From: Phyto melanocephala
Lineage: Eukaryota; Arthropoda; Insecta; Diptera; Rhinophoridae
Direction: 5' to 3'
Length of the DNA stretch: 64,000 nt
Assembly (NCBI GenBank): GCA_941918925.1
Contig: OW799236.1
Coordinates: 104,796,562 to 104,860,561 of the forward strand
Below, one piece after another: positions 11,501 through 23,144 of the stretch; position 1 is the first letter of the stretch, and the number at the start of each line of letters is the position of its first letter. The notes under the pieces are model-generated. The model was not told where the DNA came from and did no database searches. It was given only the letters and a program-made list of their open reading frames with translations. The translations under genes were made by a program, and so were the position numbers.

Positions 11501-12620
11501 CATTTTTGAAACCAAAATTTATCAAAATTATTACATTCTAGTAACATAAAATGGTGAACAACCATTTTAATTAACAGATAAATTAATATTTTTTAATGAA
11601 AATATTTCAGCACAAACGTAATATACTTTTTTCTAGCTACAAAAATAAAATCAGTATCCAAAACCAATATACTTTGTGATTATGTGGCTCAGTTTTAATC
11701 GAGGCAAAGATTAATATGATTTAACTGCACTATTATGAAATAAAGAATTTTGCTAAAAACCACTACGAAATTAAACTGAATTCATATTTAAATTATTTTT
11801 ATAAAGAAGGCCCAAGAGCTAAAAACATTGAAAATAAAATGTAATTGCAATACACCAAAAACTCATATTTTTTTATTATATAACCAGCTAAACCTCTATA
11901 TTATGTATGTATAACTGACTGTTTGAGAGACATACCCTTTTCATAAATATTGGTGAAATTTCTATCTGCTTTTCGTTTTTATGTATTTACAAATAATCAA
12001 CATGCATATAAACGTTCTTATGTACTCTCCCACTTATTTATATCGAAAAATATTTATAGTTACATACATACTTGTAGGAATCGACAATAACTACAGTGTA
12101 GTATAAGTAAAGCCTTAAGCTATTGCATATTTTTTTTCGGTTTATAGAGAGCAATAGCAGAGAATCATAGCAACAAAAATATACAACATATTAAAACTTT
12201 GTTTCCAGTTCACAACACATTCATTACGATTTCACTAAATCCAAAAAAAAAATAAAAATAAAAAAAAGATGTTAACAAGAATATTCAGTCATGGTCGCAA
12301 ACAGAAACAGAGATGGAAGAGTACATTTACACTTAAACACATAACCATCTGTACAATAAAGATGTAGTGTTTATATCTGGAAAAAAAACATTTTTTGTTA
12401 GAAATAAAAAAATTAAATTTCTAGCTTCCAGAAACCTACTTCACAAATTTTATATCACCTTTTACATGTATCTTTTGTGTGTGAAAATCATTTGCTGAAC
12501 ATAATGTGACCAACTGTTCAATAAGGTGCTACATGATAGCACAATACTCTATTTTTTGGTTTGTGGCATTATATATTTCCCCTATTTCGGTCTAATAAAA
12601 CTTATGATTAATTTATTTAA
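8528..12620. other. Long AT-rich region without recognisable genes
   Basis: It holds a short inverted pair, CTCACGAACG (near 8851) and CGTTCGTGAG (near 8943), around moderately GC-rich text, which may be old repeat. Open frames at 10172-10423 and 10833-11111 (plus) show no motif, signal or domain I know. The patch at 11110-11400 is less AT-rich and might be a very old retroelement remnant, but no domain is readable. The acceptor-like sites at 9602 and 9923 have no partner exon. Confidence 0.45.
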
Positions 12621-12679
12621 CTTCCAAGTGGTGTTGTCAGGTTTAGTAATTTGACACTATACCTGACAAACTATAAATA

Positions 12680-13160
12680 TATTAAGCTTAAAAAATTTGG
12701 AAGCCGCAAACTTCGTCCAACCCAGCCGGAGAAATTTGAATACAAAGAATTGAAATCACCTTACAAATAACAGTTTGAAAACTTATAGGGAGCTCTGCAA
12801 GCAGATAATTTAAAATTTTTGCAAGCAGCACAATTTACCCAAATGCAGAAAAATTTGGTTTCAAACAAGATGAAGCTGAGAGATCCTAAAAGCCAATATT
12901 GTATGTCCAGACCGAATCGTTGCTGTTTGGACCGAATTATTGCTTACGATGAACTATAGATCCTTCCTTGAAGCATAAGAAATCGTATTTGTATCCCAGG
13001 CAACCAGTTAAATCGACACAGAAGCCAAATATACATTGTGCTAATGTAAGTGTATGTGTTAAGTGGCAGTAAAAGGGTCCTTTCTTTTATGAACTGTTAG
13101 CCAGATCATTACAGGAAACCTAAACTGAATTCAGTCGATTTGTTCAACCCAATATTTAAA
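12680..13160 (+). pseudogene. Decayed mariner transposase (middle domain)
   Basis: The plus strand reads, with frameshifts, RIIAYDEL.. then KKSYLYPRQPVKSTQKPNIH and CANVSVCVKW..KGPFFYELL. This matches the segment around and after the first catalytic aspartate of mariner transposases (pattern YDE..W..PGQP.KST.KP.IH..KV.LC.WWD.KG..YYELL). Stops interrupt it, and neither the DNA-binding domain nor the last catalytic aspartate can be read. No terminal repeats were found. The mellifera-like subgroup is a guess from memory. Confidence 0.6.
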
Positions 13161-13366
13161 TCTTTTTAGATCTCTTTTATCCAAACCTTCTTCCGTTTGA
13201 TATCTATTTGTTTCAATTCATGAAAAGCAATATCTCTGGATACGCCCGTCTTCAAAACACGATATTCAAATAAATTAGTCTTTGATCTTAAAACATATGC
13301 AGTTATTTTAAAGCGGAATTTAAAACATTTTTATTTTAAAAAGGTTTCCAAGTAAAAGGGTATCAT

Positions 13367-13441
13367 AGTGGAGTAGTCAGCAGTGAGCTAGTATGCCAGT
13401 TTGGAGGTTAAAAGTTTGATTCCTGCTGGACGCTTTGGTCT
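13367..13441 (+). repeat. tRNA-like segment, possible SINE head
   Basis: AGTCAGCAGTGAGCTAGTAT followed by GCCAGTTTGGAGG resembles an A box and anticodon arm, and AAGTTTGATTCCTGCTGG near 13411-13428 resembles a B box. No full cloverleaf with an acceptor stem could be drawn, so it is not called a tRNA gene. A similar A-box region is on the minus strand at 41741-41828. Confidence 0.35.
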
Positions 13442-13599
13442 GTAGCACTTTTATATCCAAATTTTTTCATTACTTAGTTCATTATTTAAATAAAAATATA
13501 ATTTTTAAATGTATTGTTATAAAAATAAATAAGTAAATTAATATTTATAATTTCTTGTTTTTGTTGAGCCTGAGATCACTTGCCGACACAATTATTTAC

Positions 13600-13835
13600 T
13601 CTAGACTATCATGACTTCACATTGTACACTATTGATTATCTACAATCCTCATCACAGCGTCCTTCGTAATTGGCAGCATTTGCCTCAGACTAATTTCCCC
13701 CATAGCACTCACATTCAACGTGCTTGCCTCCAAAAATTAAATCTAGTGCAGAGAATATTTGAAGTTACCGTGCCCTGTGACCAGAGCAGTCATCCAGCCC
13801 AGGGTCCTTCGACCACTTGATCATAGATATTCATA
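13600..13835 (-). pseudogene. Possible non-LTR retrotransposon C-terminal relic
   Basis: The minus strand reads ALVTGHGNF near 13780, like the TGHG.F motif near the C-terminus of R1/jockey-type reverse transcriptase proteins, followed in another frame by a Cys-containing stretch. The match is short and the rest is unreadable. The block is visibly more GC-rich than its surroundings. Confidence 0.3.
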
Positions 13836-13839
13836 ATGT

Positions 13840-14266
13840 ATTAATTGTATGTTACTGCAAGTACACTAAATAATGCAGCCAATGCATGTTTTAAGCACAA
13901 TCGTACAATTCAACCATAGTATGTTGCTCTTAGATTTTGATTACCACAACCAACGATCTTTAAAAAAAAATTTAATTATATTTAAAATTTAATCGTACTA
14001 TATAGCTTCTAGTTTATGATTACTTCAACCATGTTTTTTATTTCCCTTTATTAACTATCTGTTTTTTAAATATTCAATATTTTTCTTAGATTCATCTTGT
14101 GGACTTGTGAAATTTTAGTTGCACTTTTTTGTAGACTACAATGTAAAAGACATAAGTTTTTCTAAAATATGAATTCTAGAAAAATACTGATTTTGTTTCT
14201 ATTAAGGAAAAAAATCTTATCGATTATTGACTTTGTGAAACATGGAATTTGGGTTAACAAAATTCG
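13840..14266. other. AT-rich non-coding DNA
   Basis: No supported feature before family A copy 2. Confidence 0.55.
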
Positions 14267-14268
14267 AT

Positions 14269-16120
14269 TTTTTATACCCGCCACCAAAAAAATGGTGGGG
14301 GTATATTCATTTTGTCATTCCGTTTGTAACACATCGAAATATCCATTTTAGACCCCATAAAGTATATATATTCTGAATCAGGGTTTGATTTGATGACGAT
14401 CTAGCTATGTCCGTCCGTCTGTCCGTCTGTTGAAAGCACGATAGAGGTCGCACCGAAAAAATTAGGGGGCTCAAATTTTGCCAGAATCTTTCTTATAGAT
14501 AAGGTTTGTTTGGTATTGAAAATGGGCTACATCCGAATATTAGGAAGAGAGTTATAGCTCGAAAAGCAAGAGTAGGTCGAAAAAATCGTGTCCTTCTAAC
14601 ATCGAATAAAATTGAATTGTGTCCAAACGCATTAACGTAGACTCATGAAAGTTCGAATATATATTTCCTGGGTAAGGAAAATATTCTTCCCCGAAAATTG
14701 TCTAAATTTATGTATTACGAGAGGAGTTATCGATCAAAATGTACGAAAATTTATACCGCACAGTGTATTTTTCGGTATATTTAAAAACAAAAACGTCATA
14801 AAAGCAACAAAATTAAATGTACGACTCTGAAATTCTGCACAGTTTGTTTTTTCGTGAGACGCTTTTTTGTGACGGAAAATCAATATGCCACGCCCACTTT
14901 TACGCCCACCTCCCATATAACGTTTTACCGAAAATTTATATAATTTCACTATAAATAAAGATTTGGAATAATAAAGGACTATATTGAAACACCTTAGTTG
15001 TACTCATTCACAAAAACAACTTTGACACGCCTACTATAACGCCCACTTTTCACGTTATCTACCGTTTATGAAATTTATAAGCTCATAAAACCGCCAAAAT
15101 TAGAGGTATGATGATAAAATTTGCTACGTATATCCTTCTAATCAATGTTATTGTTGTGCAAGTTTAGATGACACGCCCACCTTAACGCCTACCTCCCATA
15201 TAACGGTTTATCTTAAATTTGTGTAATTTCTCTATTGACAAAGTTTTTGGGAAAATAAAGGACTATATTTAAATATCTAAAAATATATACGCCCATTTTC
15301 ATTGAAAGACTACATTTACAAAAGCATTTTAGTAGCATATCGAAGTTATAAAGGGTGGTTAAATTTTAAGGACCGATGTTGAATTTAAATGAAACACAAA
15401 TTATTTAAGATATTATTATTATTTCTTTTTGTAATTATAATATTTGTGTGGTTTAATTATGTATTTAACAAAATATCGGCCAAATGGCCACCCCCCCCCC
15501 CCTTCCTTGGCACCATTCCACTATCTGATGGTCCAAATTTTCAATTACAATGTTGATGCTCAATTGTTGGGCATGATGATGAGTCGAGGTTGACTGTTTT
15601 TTTGCCACACTATCGCAAAAACCAGCAGTGGTTCCCATTCAACGCACTAAGAAGGCATTCACAGATTTTCTAACATTTTATACAGACCTGTTTTGCAGAA
15701 ATTTAAATATTTGTTACAATTCTCCCGATTGTGGACGAATTTGAACGATTATGTTGATCAAAAGAATTACGAAGTGCAGAAAATGCATTTTGATTTGAAC
15801 GCCCATTTTTATAAAAAACCTGAATAACTTTAAAGCGTTGTTCATTTGCGTATCTTTCCACGGATTAAGTTGAGTAAGTTTGAGATTGAGAAATGTTAAG
15901 TGAAATGCAGAAAACAAATTTAAAGACTAGGTGTAGTTCACCTTCAACATGGGCCCTTAAAATTTAACCACCCTCTACAAAGAAAGTGATACATACTTTA
16001 TTATAAAGAGATTATTCCATAGCGATTAACAAAATAATAAATATTGTGCTTTAAATGTACACAAAATTGGTGGTGGGTATAAAAGATTCGGCACAGCCGA
16101 ATATAGTGCTCTTACTTGTT
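14269..16120 (+). mobile_element. Family A composite repeat, copy 2
   Basis: Starts TTTTTTATACCCGCCACC, immediately followed by an inverse TGGTGGGGGTA, so this end can fold too. It ends with TTGGTGGTGGGTATAAAA (16067-16084), the hairpin ATTCGGC/GCCGAAT (16086-16102) and CTCTTACTTGTT. At 1.85 kb it is shorter than the other copies because its core has only about two tandem units (near 14890 and 15175). The nested mariner at 15351-15975 sits where it does in copies 1 and 3. There is a long C tract at about 15490. Confidence 0.72.
15351..15975 (-). mobile_element. Internally deleted mariner nested in family A copy 2
   Basis: TA (15349-15350), then AAGGGTGGTTAAATTTTAAGG, and at the right the inverse ending CCACCCTC before TA (15976-15977). 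On the minus strand the N-terminal recognition domain can be followed (VFYKNGRSNQNAF, ALRNSFDQHNR, TIGRIV), then a large deletion, then a C-terminal end near GVAIWPIFC, a frame-shifted version of a RGGHLADI-like tail. It is the best preserved of the three nested copies, yet is still far from functional. Confidence 0.65.
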
Positions 16121-16124
16121 TTAT

Positions 16125-17160
16125 TTTAAATTGAGTTCATGCGAATGGTTTCAATGACAAAATTTAGTATTCAACCGAAAATCATAATATTAATAATTTA
16201 ATAAATTGTACATAAATTTCTTTCTTTCCTATGTAACACTTAATATTAATCATTTCCAAACCTTAATATATATAAAATCAAGAACGATTTCATCTCTGAA
16301 CATATCCACCATACAAAACCTCCTTACAAAAATTTAACATATTTTAAGACATAAATTATTTTTTTCGCCAACAAAATTGCACATATTTACCTCATCAATA
16401 TCTGTGCAAAATAGAAATGGTTGCTGTCATTAGTGTAGACTTTTTTGCTATTAACTTTTTGCGGATGTTGGTTTTGTAAATAAATACCTAAAATAAATAA
16501 CTTCAACAATAACAGCAATATTAAAGAATATTTCAGAATCTAAACTGTAGTGTAATGCTCTTTCATTTTGCTTGAAAAGCTACAGGTGCATTACAACAAC
16601 TATCATACAACCATGCACACTAACGTTTAAATATTTCAACATATGCAGAATGTATACACGAACATGTTTGTACGTAAATATCGCTGCTGAAAAATTCTTA
16701 TGTCATTAAGAAAATTAATTAAAAAATTTCAATAAAAAAAACATTTATTGAAAAAAAAAATAAAACAATAATATTTATGATTTTTTTTAAATTTCATATT
16801 AATGCAACATGTTGGTTACAGAAAAAAGCATTTATAGTAACGAAATGTTAAAAGAATTTTAAAATGTTTAAACATTTTTATACACATACACCAACTACAC
16901 AGTGTTTGTATATTGTATTTGTGTTAGTGAATGTACTATGTAATTTAGATGCAATTTCTATATGTAACTTAACTCTTAAAATTTCATTACTTGTGTGCAT
17001 GTATACCTAACGACATACAAAGTGTCGGTAGATATGAAGACAATCTGAAAAGTAATTTGTAACCTCATTAAGTTTATTTTTTAATTTTTTTTTAGACTTT
17101 TTCATTTTATTTTAATTATACATATGCAATAATTTAGATAATTCTTCACAGAAGTTAATA
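16125..17160. other. AT-rich non-coding DNA
   Basis: Simple A+T-rich sequence with no gene or terminal repeat that I can support. Confidence 0.55.
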
Positions 17161-17164
17161 ACAG

Positions 17165-18385
17165 GCAAGCTAGTACTAGACAAGACAATATCTGTATTGT
17201 ATAAAAAATTCAAATACTTAGGACTAGTACTTGATTGAAGGCTATCATGTAGAGACCAAATGGAGCGTAAAAAGGAAAAGATTCTTTGCATAACACCTAT
17301 AGGTTTAAAAGGCTTAAAAGATAAAACACTGCCCCGTCGGGACCGAACATACGTAAGACCTCGATAGTATGGTGGACATCCTTAAAGTAGAAGATTAAGA
17401 TACAAAACCTTTTCAAGAAATTCAAAACAGTGATTTATTAAAATATTTGTTGCTATGAGAACCACACTGACAATGATTGTTGAGCATATGATATTAATTG
17501 TACCGAATTAAATACAGGTGGTTAAGGAACCAGCCCTTACCGCTACTAGAATAATGGCAAAGGGTTAGTATTTTGTAAGAGACCATAATATAAAATGCTA
17601 AAGAATAATTAAAATCTATCTGATATGAAATATAGAAGAAAAACTATAATGAAGTAATTAAGATAAGAAATATCCAATGTTTCGATCTTTATAAGGACGG
17701 ATCTAAGATTACCGACCGAACTGAAATTGGTCATTTGACATATGCCCAAAAACATGATTATACCTACATCTATCACAGCCCTGTTGTCAATCCTGAAAAT
17801 ACGGCAATTACGGAAGGCATTACATGAATGAAGGGAATAGATAACAAAACTCCAAAACGTATCTTTGCGCACAGTAAATCAGTTATCAACACCCTAATAA
17901 AAGAAATCGGTGAATCTCAGAGCTAAATTCAGTAGTAAGATAAATTTGCACGCAAATTATAAGCTAAGAATGAATACTAAACATTCGAAAACGAAGAAGC
18001 CGACAAGCTATCCAAAATAAGTTTATTTTTGAATATCATTATCTTGGAAAATTCAAAACCCTTTCGAAGATTCAAATACAATATTAAGTTTGGGCAATAA
18101 AGGAACTCTTCAAAAAATGCCCGAATCTTAAGATATCGAAATAAATTCCGAAATTGAGTAAGTCAACACTAAATCTGCTTATATAGTAATAGGTCGCAAT
18201 GAGCTGAAAACTCATTTAGCATATATGGAACCTACAGATGACACAGGCTATAGGATTTGCGAAAAAGACTATAAGACTTTGAAACACTACCTTTTCCTGT
18301 ATCCTAGGAAATTCTAAACTAAATCGCTAAGGAATTACATTAAAGGGACTGAATTCTTGACCTAACCAAAATAAAATATTTAGAT
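17165..18385 (+). pseudogene. Decayed LOA/I-type non-LTR retrotransposon (RT tail, RNase H, Cys tail)
   Basis: In order on the plus strand: FKYLGLVLD (17208), the conserved KYLG box after the reverse transcriptase palm; a thumb region; LYKDGSK (17688), the first catalytic Asp of RNase H (consensus YTDGSK); AVITEGI-like text at the Glu position; AHSKSVINTL, the altered second Asp box; then EADKLSK (consensus ERADELA). A C-terminal CRICEKDYKTLKHYLFLYP-like stretch (frames mixed, about 18230-18310) matches the Cys-rich tail of these proteins. Many stops and frameshifts show a very old copy. Order and content fit an I/LOA-group LINE; the exact clade is open. Confidence 0.65.
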
Positions 18386-18399
18386 GAGTGTGGAGTTAT

Positions 18400-18640
18400 G
18401 ATCATCAAAGTGGTGATTTCCCACACTGCATGGCATGTTGTATCTTCTTGTTGAAACTATTTCTCCTCAAAATAATTTGCAATGAATAAAAAAAAACAAG
18501 AATCATTTTCAAGTAGCCTTTGCTATTCAGGTTCCGAAATTTAAGACAAATGGGCCGATGACGGAGTATCAACTGCACCAAGCAGTTTTTTTTACAGGTA
18601 TCATTAAGTCTCAAGAGCCTCATAAGGATTGTACTGTTAA
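18400..18640 (-). pseudogene. Short mariner transposase fragment
   Basis: The minus strand reads, with a stop, EEK-stop-FQQEDTTCHAV, corresponding to the FQQDGATCHTA box with the second catalytic aspartate changed to glutamate. Upstream text around GPFVLNFGT corresponds to the GPYFF.N segment. The remainder is deleted. It sits directly after the LINE relic. Confidence 0.5.
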
Positions 18641-18649
18641 AAATTTTGC

Positions 18650-20545
18650 TAGTTTACAAACATGTTAAGCCACAAATGAACCTTTTTGACGAAAAGGATT
18701 TGACAATAAAAATCTAGTTCAACCATCAGTTGCTTCTTAGCCCATTCACTGGACGGCCTTAATTCTTGTATCAATCGGATTTTATATGTATGACAGCTAA
18801 GATTTTTTTTCAAAATTTTTTAAGTAAAAAACAGATCGAACTGCTGAGAATGATTTTGGATCAAAAGTCCTCCGTCATATTCTCATTTATAACGGTGATG
18901 ACTTGATCTGCACGCATATTATATGCTCAATTTGGATCAATATTTAATGAGAAAGTAAATGTAGTAATCAATCCATCTATAGTATTTGTTACAGTGTTCT
19001 GTGTTAGTCTTTGTTTAGTGATTTTTCACATTTATTTTATTAATATGACGGCTAGTTTTACCCTTTTGCAGCTTTAGTTAGCCTAGAGATGGGCGAGAAC
19101 TTTCCTTTTTATTGTAGTAAATAAATTGTCTTAAATATGCAGTTCTCCCGAAAGGAATTTAATTAAAAATTTTTTCTAAATAATTTTTCAACCAATCGTT
19201 ACACAAATTCCAAAAACAACCTTAACAGTTGTAGAAATTCTATCTTTATAATTTTTCTTTTTCATTATTTCTACAACATATCAACAGTCACTATCAGATG
19301 ATAGTGCTAAAAGCTATAGGTTGTTATTCTTCTTAACAAAAAAAAGCAAACTAATGATGTATATGTTGTAGTTTTTGCTATAGACCTTGTTTTAAGTTAA
19401 CCTTAAGGCAACTAAATGATTTTATCAAATATACTAAATGAACAAAAATAAACTGCATGATAAAAACAAGAAATTTGTTTAGTAAACAATAAAAAAAAAA
19501 ATTTCTTGAGGAAATTTGTAAGCACTAGTACTTGCGCATGCAAAAAATAATTAAATTTAAATTTATAGACAAGAAAACTTCCTCTCCAGACATTTCAATA
19601 AACAAATTTAATTTAAAACTTGAAAGGTTTTCAATCAGCTACCAAACTAAAATAACAATTTTAAATTAGAAATGTCTCAATACTGTTTGCTTAGAACAAA
19701 AACTTTACGAATCAAATGGTCAGTTGAAGTATTAAAAAAAATACGAAAACTTAAAGCCTTTTATTAAACAAAAATATATGCAAAATATTATCGCACACAA
19801 TAATTAAAGTTCAATACAATTTGATTGATTTTAAATTACTTTACATTTCCGATTTTTAATTTATTTCATTTTATTTGCTACATTTATTACATTTTTACCA
19901 ACTGCATTTTTTCACATTCCCTTTAACTATTTTCTGTAAATGGTATTTCATAGAAAATAATAAAAATGAAAATAGAAATAGAAATCAATAAAAATTCTAG
20001 CAACGAGTTTCTTTTATTGAATTATTTTCTCTTTGCATCATTACGAATTGAAAAGTATGGTTTTGTAAAGCCATTATAAAGAAAATTCTTATTTAGTACG
20101 TTTAAACGAATAAAAAAAAAACGAAAAATAATACAATCTAAAATAAACAAATTGTTTTTGAATGTTCTCTGGTTTTGATACTCTTATCAAATAAATTACT
20201 AAATGCAGATGTTCACAAACTTTTCCTGTAAATGTAAATACTTATTAACATGATTAGTTTTTATGCAATAAAACTTAAATATTTTATAAAGAAGAACTAA
20301 CTTAAATATACAATTTCTCAATTCCCTTTGCATTCCTTTGATTCTTGTTTGGCTATAGCTCATTCACAATCTGTTTTCAAGCTTATACTTGCCTCGGGTT
20401 TATTGTCATGGATACTAACTTTGATATTTAGCCAAAAAAATCTTACTGCAGCAAGTGATATAAACCAACCTCAAAATCGAAAAAATTTAAAAATTATTAT
20501 TGTTTAGTTAGTTTTTCTGTAACATTTTAAATTCAGTATCATTAA
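18650..20545. other. AT-rich non-coding DNA
   Basis: No feature supported. Composition is uniform, with scattered poly-A and poly-T runs. Confidence 0.55.
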
Positions 20546-20559
20546 TTATTGGCTTTGGT

Positions 20560-20885
20560 AAAGAGTAGTGGTTAGATTAGTCGTTAGAGTAGTAGCTATA
20601 GTAGCATTTGTAGTCGTAGTTAGAGTTCCAAACTTTAAATTGAAGGGCTTTCGTTCGAACCCCGTCAGAAGCAAAAATTTTGTTCGCGTATTTAACTCTA
20701 TCCAGACAAACTAACCATGAAAGAAGAAACTCCCTGGCATCAGCTTTAAATGAACCTTTAAGAAGCGCCGCCTTCAGGGCAAATAATACATGCTCCGCAA
20801 GACTCCACAATGAAAAATTTTTCTGGATGTAGTATTACCAGTAGGCAATATGAAGAGGCGGCTCATTTTTACTAACATTTTTCAA
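20560..20885 (+). repeat. SINE-like segment with a B-box motif
   Basis: GTTCGAACCCCG (20652-20663) is a good RNA polymerase III B box. Upstream is a GTGGTTAGATTAGTCG-like stretch where an A box would be expected, though too far for a clean tRNA. The following ~200 bp is more GC-rich than the surroundings (GAAGCGCCGCCTTCAGGG). A tRNA-derived SINE is a reasonable reading, but I have no second copy in the window. Confidence 0.35.
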
Positions 20886-20892
20886 ACTTATG

Positions 20893-21594
20893 TAGAAAAA
20901 GTTCTATATTCGCCCTTGTCGAATCTTATATACCCTTCACAACGTGTAGTCATGCAATAACAATTGTTTGTATCACCATTCATGTCATATAAAAAACATA
21001 CCATTGTAAAATTATAAATTGAGTTTACGTATGTATGTTTCTAAAAAAAATAGTACAAAAAAAATGTTTTAAAAAAACAACAAAAAAATCAAAAAAAAAT
21101 ATTAAAAAAAAAATTTTTTAAAAAAATTAAAAATAAATAAATAAAAGAAAATATAAATAATATATAAAATAAAAAAAAATTTTTTTGGCTCAACTGGGAT
21201 TCGATGCCACGTTTACTTTACCAGTATTTACATGTATGTATGTTGTTGTTGTAATTGTGAAAAAAAACGAGGTGGTCGTGGTTTTTTGCTCATATCTCAG
21301 AAAGTTATCGGGCGATTGTGCTGAATTTCAATAGCGATTCATTCCCGTATATTTACAAGAGATTGATACCATACACAGATCTGAGGAACATATAGTTGCT
21401 TCTAAAAGTTGATTTCAACCAACACACGGACAGACGGGCAGATGGACAGACGGTCAAGACTTAATCGACTCCTCTATTCATAAGGTTTCAGAAAATATAT
21501 ACTTTATGGGGTCGGAAATGAAAATTGTAGAAATAACAAACGGAATGACAAAGCTATATATACCCTTTTGCACCACAGGTGAAGGGTATAAAAA
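20893..21594 (-). mobile_element. Family D repeat (same hairpin end as family A, different core)
   Basis: A degraded hairpin ATTCG..CGAAT at 20908-20924 is followed by TATACCCTTCAC (20929-20940), whose exact inverse GTGAAGGGTATA lies at 21579-21590. The core has a poly-A-rich patch, GGATTCGATGCC, and a tract of CAGACGG-like units near 21430 followed by the ATACTTTATGGGGTCGGAAATG phrase. It has the same plan as family A but a shorter, unrelated core and no nested mariner. Confidence 0.65.
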
Positions 21595-21699
21595 AAAATC
21601 TAATTCGTTATTTTTTCAAGTCTATTTCTTTGACAAAATAAAGAAAAATATATAATCAGCATCTTCCTACATATAGATTTATTTTTTTCCAAATAAAAA

Positions 21700-22128
21700 A
21701 AAATATGAATTTAGGATTAAGGAGGTGGACGTTAAATTGCATTTCTCATCTTTATTTTCTGGCATTATAATAAATATAATATTATAATATTATCATTTCA
21801 TACATATAACTCTTTCGCTTTCATGTGCTTTCGAATATATAAGGTAATAAACTTTACTTAGAGATTTCAACACAGAGTTCTTTATTCTTTCAAAACCTTT
21901 GTCCATATAAAAATTATATGAATTTAAAATAAAGCGTTAAATGGAAGATCGGCGTAAAATGGAACTTAAAAGAAAAACAGACGGAAATTGTTCGATCATC
22001 TTGAACTGAAACCAAGAATCAAAAAATTTATATTCTTTATGGGGTCTTTAACAGATATTTCGGTGTGAAACAAATGGAATGACAAAATGAATATACCCTT
22101 AAACAATTTTTTGGTGGTAGGAATAAAA
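21700..22128 (-). mobile_element. Family A remnant
   Basis: Decayed pieces in the same order and orientation as copy 1: GGAGGTGGACGTTAAA; TTATATGAATTTAAAATAAAGCG; TTTATGGGGTCTTTAACAGA; GGAATGACAAAATGAATATA; then TTTTTTGGTGGTAGGAATAAAA at the end. The hairpin end is missing; it lies directly after the family D copy. Confidence 0.6.
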
Positions 22129-22134
22129 GAGACA

Positions 22135-22756
22135 AATATTTATTCTTAATTTAGAACCAGATATTTGCGTTTAATACAACAACCTAGTAAAAAAAATTTA
22201 GGAGTAGTGCAAAAATATTTATTCCTAAAGACTCTCAAAATACGAAGTAACTTGTTATAGATGATGTGCTTTAAAACTGATGCAAAATCATGCTAAATAA
22301 CTTAAACAATTCATCTAAACAAACAACATTAATTCACGAAACATCAGATTATTTTCACCTAATTTGCACGAGTTCGAAGCACTTACTAGAATGGAGTGCA
22401 TGTTTTAAATCTATTTACATAAATACATGCTGTCATAATCATAAAAAAATATTTATTAAAGGCTTATTGACAGATGTTGAAGAGAAATTTATCAAATAGG
22501 TCTTCAATAAACCTAAAAATTTTTTTATGAATACGCAGGTGATATCCAAGCTAATGTTGAAATCATTTATTCTTGCAACAAAATTAAATCACTTTGTTAC
22601 CAATTAAACCCCTGCGAACTCAATTCTTTATCATAGTTTTTTATTTATTTATTTTTTTTTTGTTCGAAGTGATGTTCTATATGGACACTGGTGCGTATGA
22701 TTATTGTGTGAATAATTATATTTACCATACGTGCTGCTGGTAGATTCTTTTCAAAT
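22135..22756. other. AT-rich non-coding DNA
   Basis: The open frame at 22290-22499 (plus) has no recognisable motif and normal AT-rich codons. Nothing else is supported. Confidence 0.5.
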
Positions 22757-23142
22757 CCCAACAAAAAATCTATGGCAAAAAAGTGATTTTGCAGGGGTTC
22801 AACTTGTGACGAAGTGATTAAATTTAGGTGAAAACACTAATGATTTTAACATTAGCGTGTCATTGGAGATCATGTATTTACCTTAATATTTTAATGAACT
22901 GCACTCCATTCTAATAAGTGCATGGAACTCATGCATATTTGGTGACAATTATCGGATATTTCATGTGTTAAATTTGTTTGTTTTCATGAATTCTTTAAGA
23001 TATTTTGCATTTTCAAGCACATCATTTATGACTAATTATTTTGCAGTTAAGAAGTCATTTAGAATTAGTGCTTTTACACAATTGATTTAGAAGTCTTTTA
23101 AATGTAATTCGCTTTGCACTACTTCCAATTTTTTTTGCTGGG
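22757..23142 (+). mobile_element. Family B MITE-like repeat, copy 2
   Basis: Starts CCCAACAAAAAATCTATGG and ends TTTTTTTTGCTGGG. It aligns over its full length with 3336-3694, with several small indels, including an additional ~20-bp stretch (ATGTATTTACCTTAATA-like) near 22872. Being longer, it may be nearer the ancestral form. Confidence 0.6.
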
Positions 23143-23144
23143 AA

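Noticed and set aside
12628..12672. Short inverted pair TTGTCAGGT / ACCTGACAA
   Set aside because: Nine-base arms with a short loop are expected by chance at this scale, and no copy elsewhere was seen.
15485..15505. Run of about 13 C residues
   Set aside because: A homopolymer expansion of the mariner tail also seen as a shorter G run in copy 1; possibly a sequencing slip; no function implied.
18585..18605. T-run then ACAG/GTATCA
   Set aside because: It lies within a mariner relic, so a host splicing role is unlikely.
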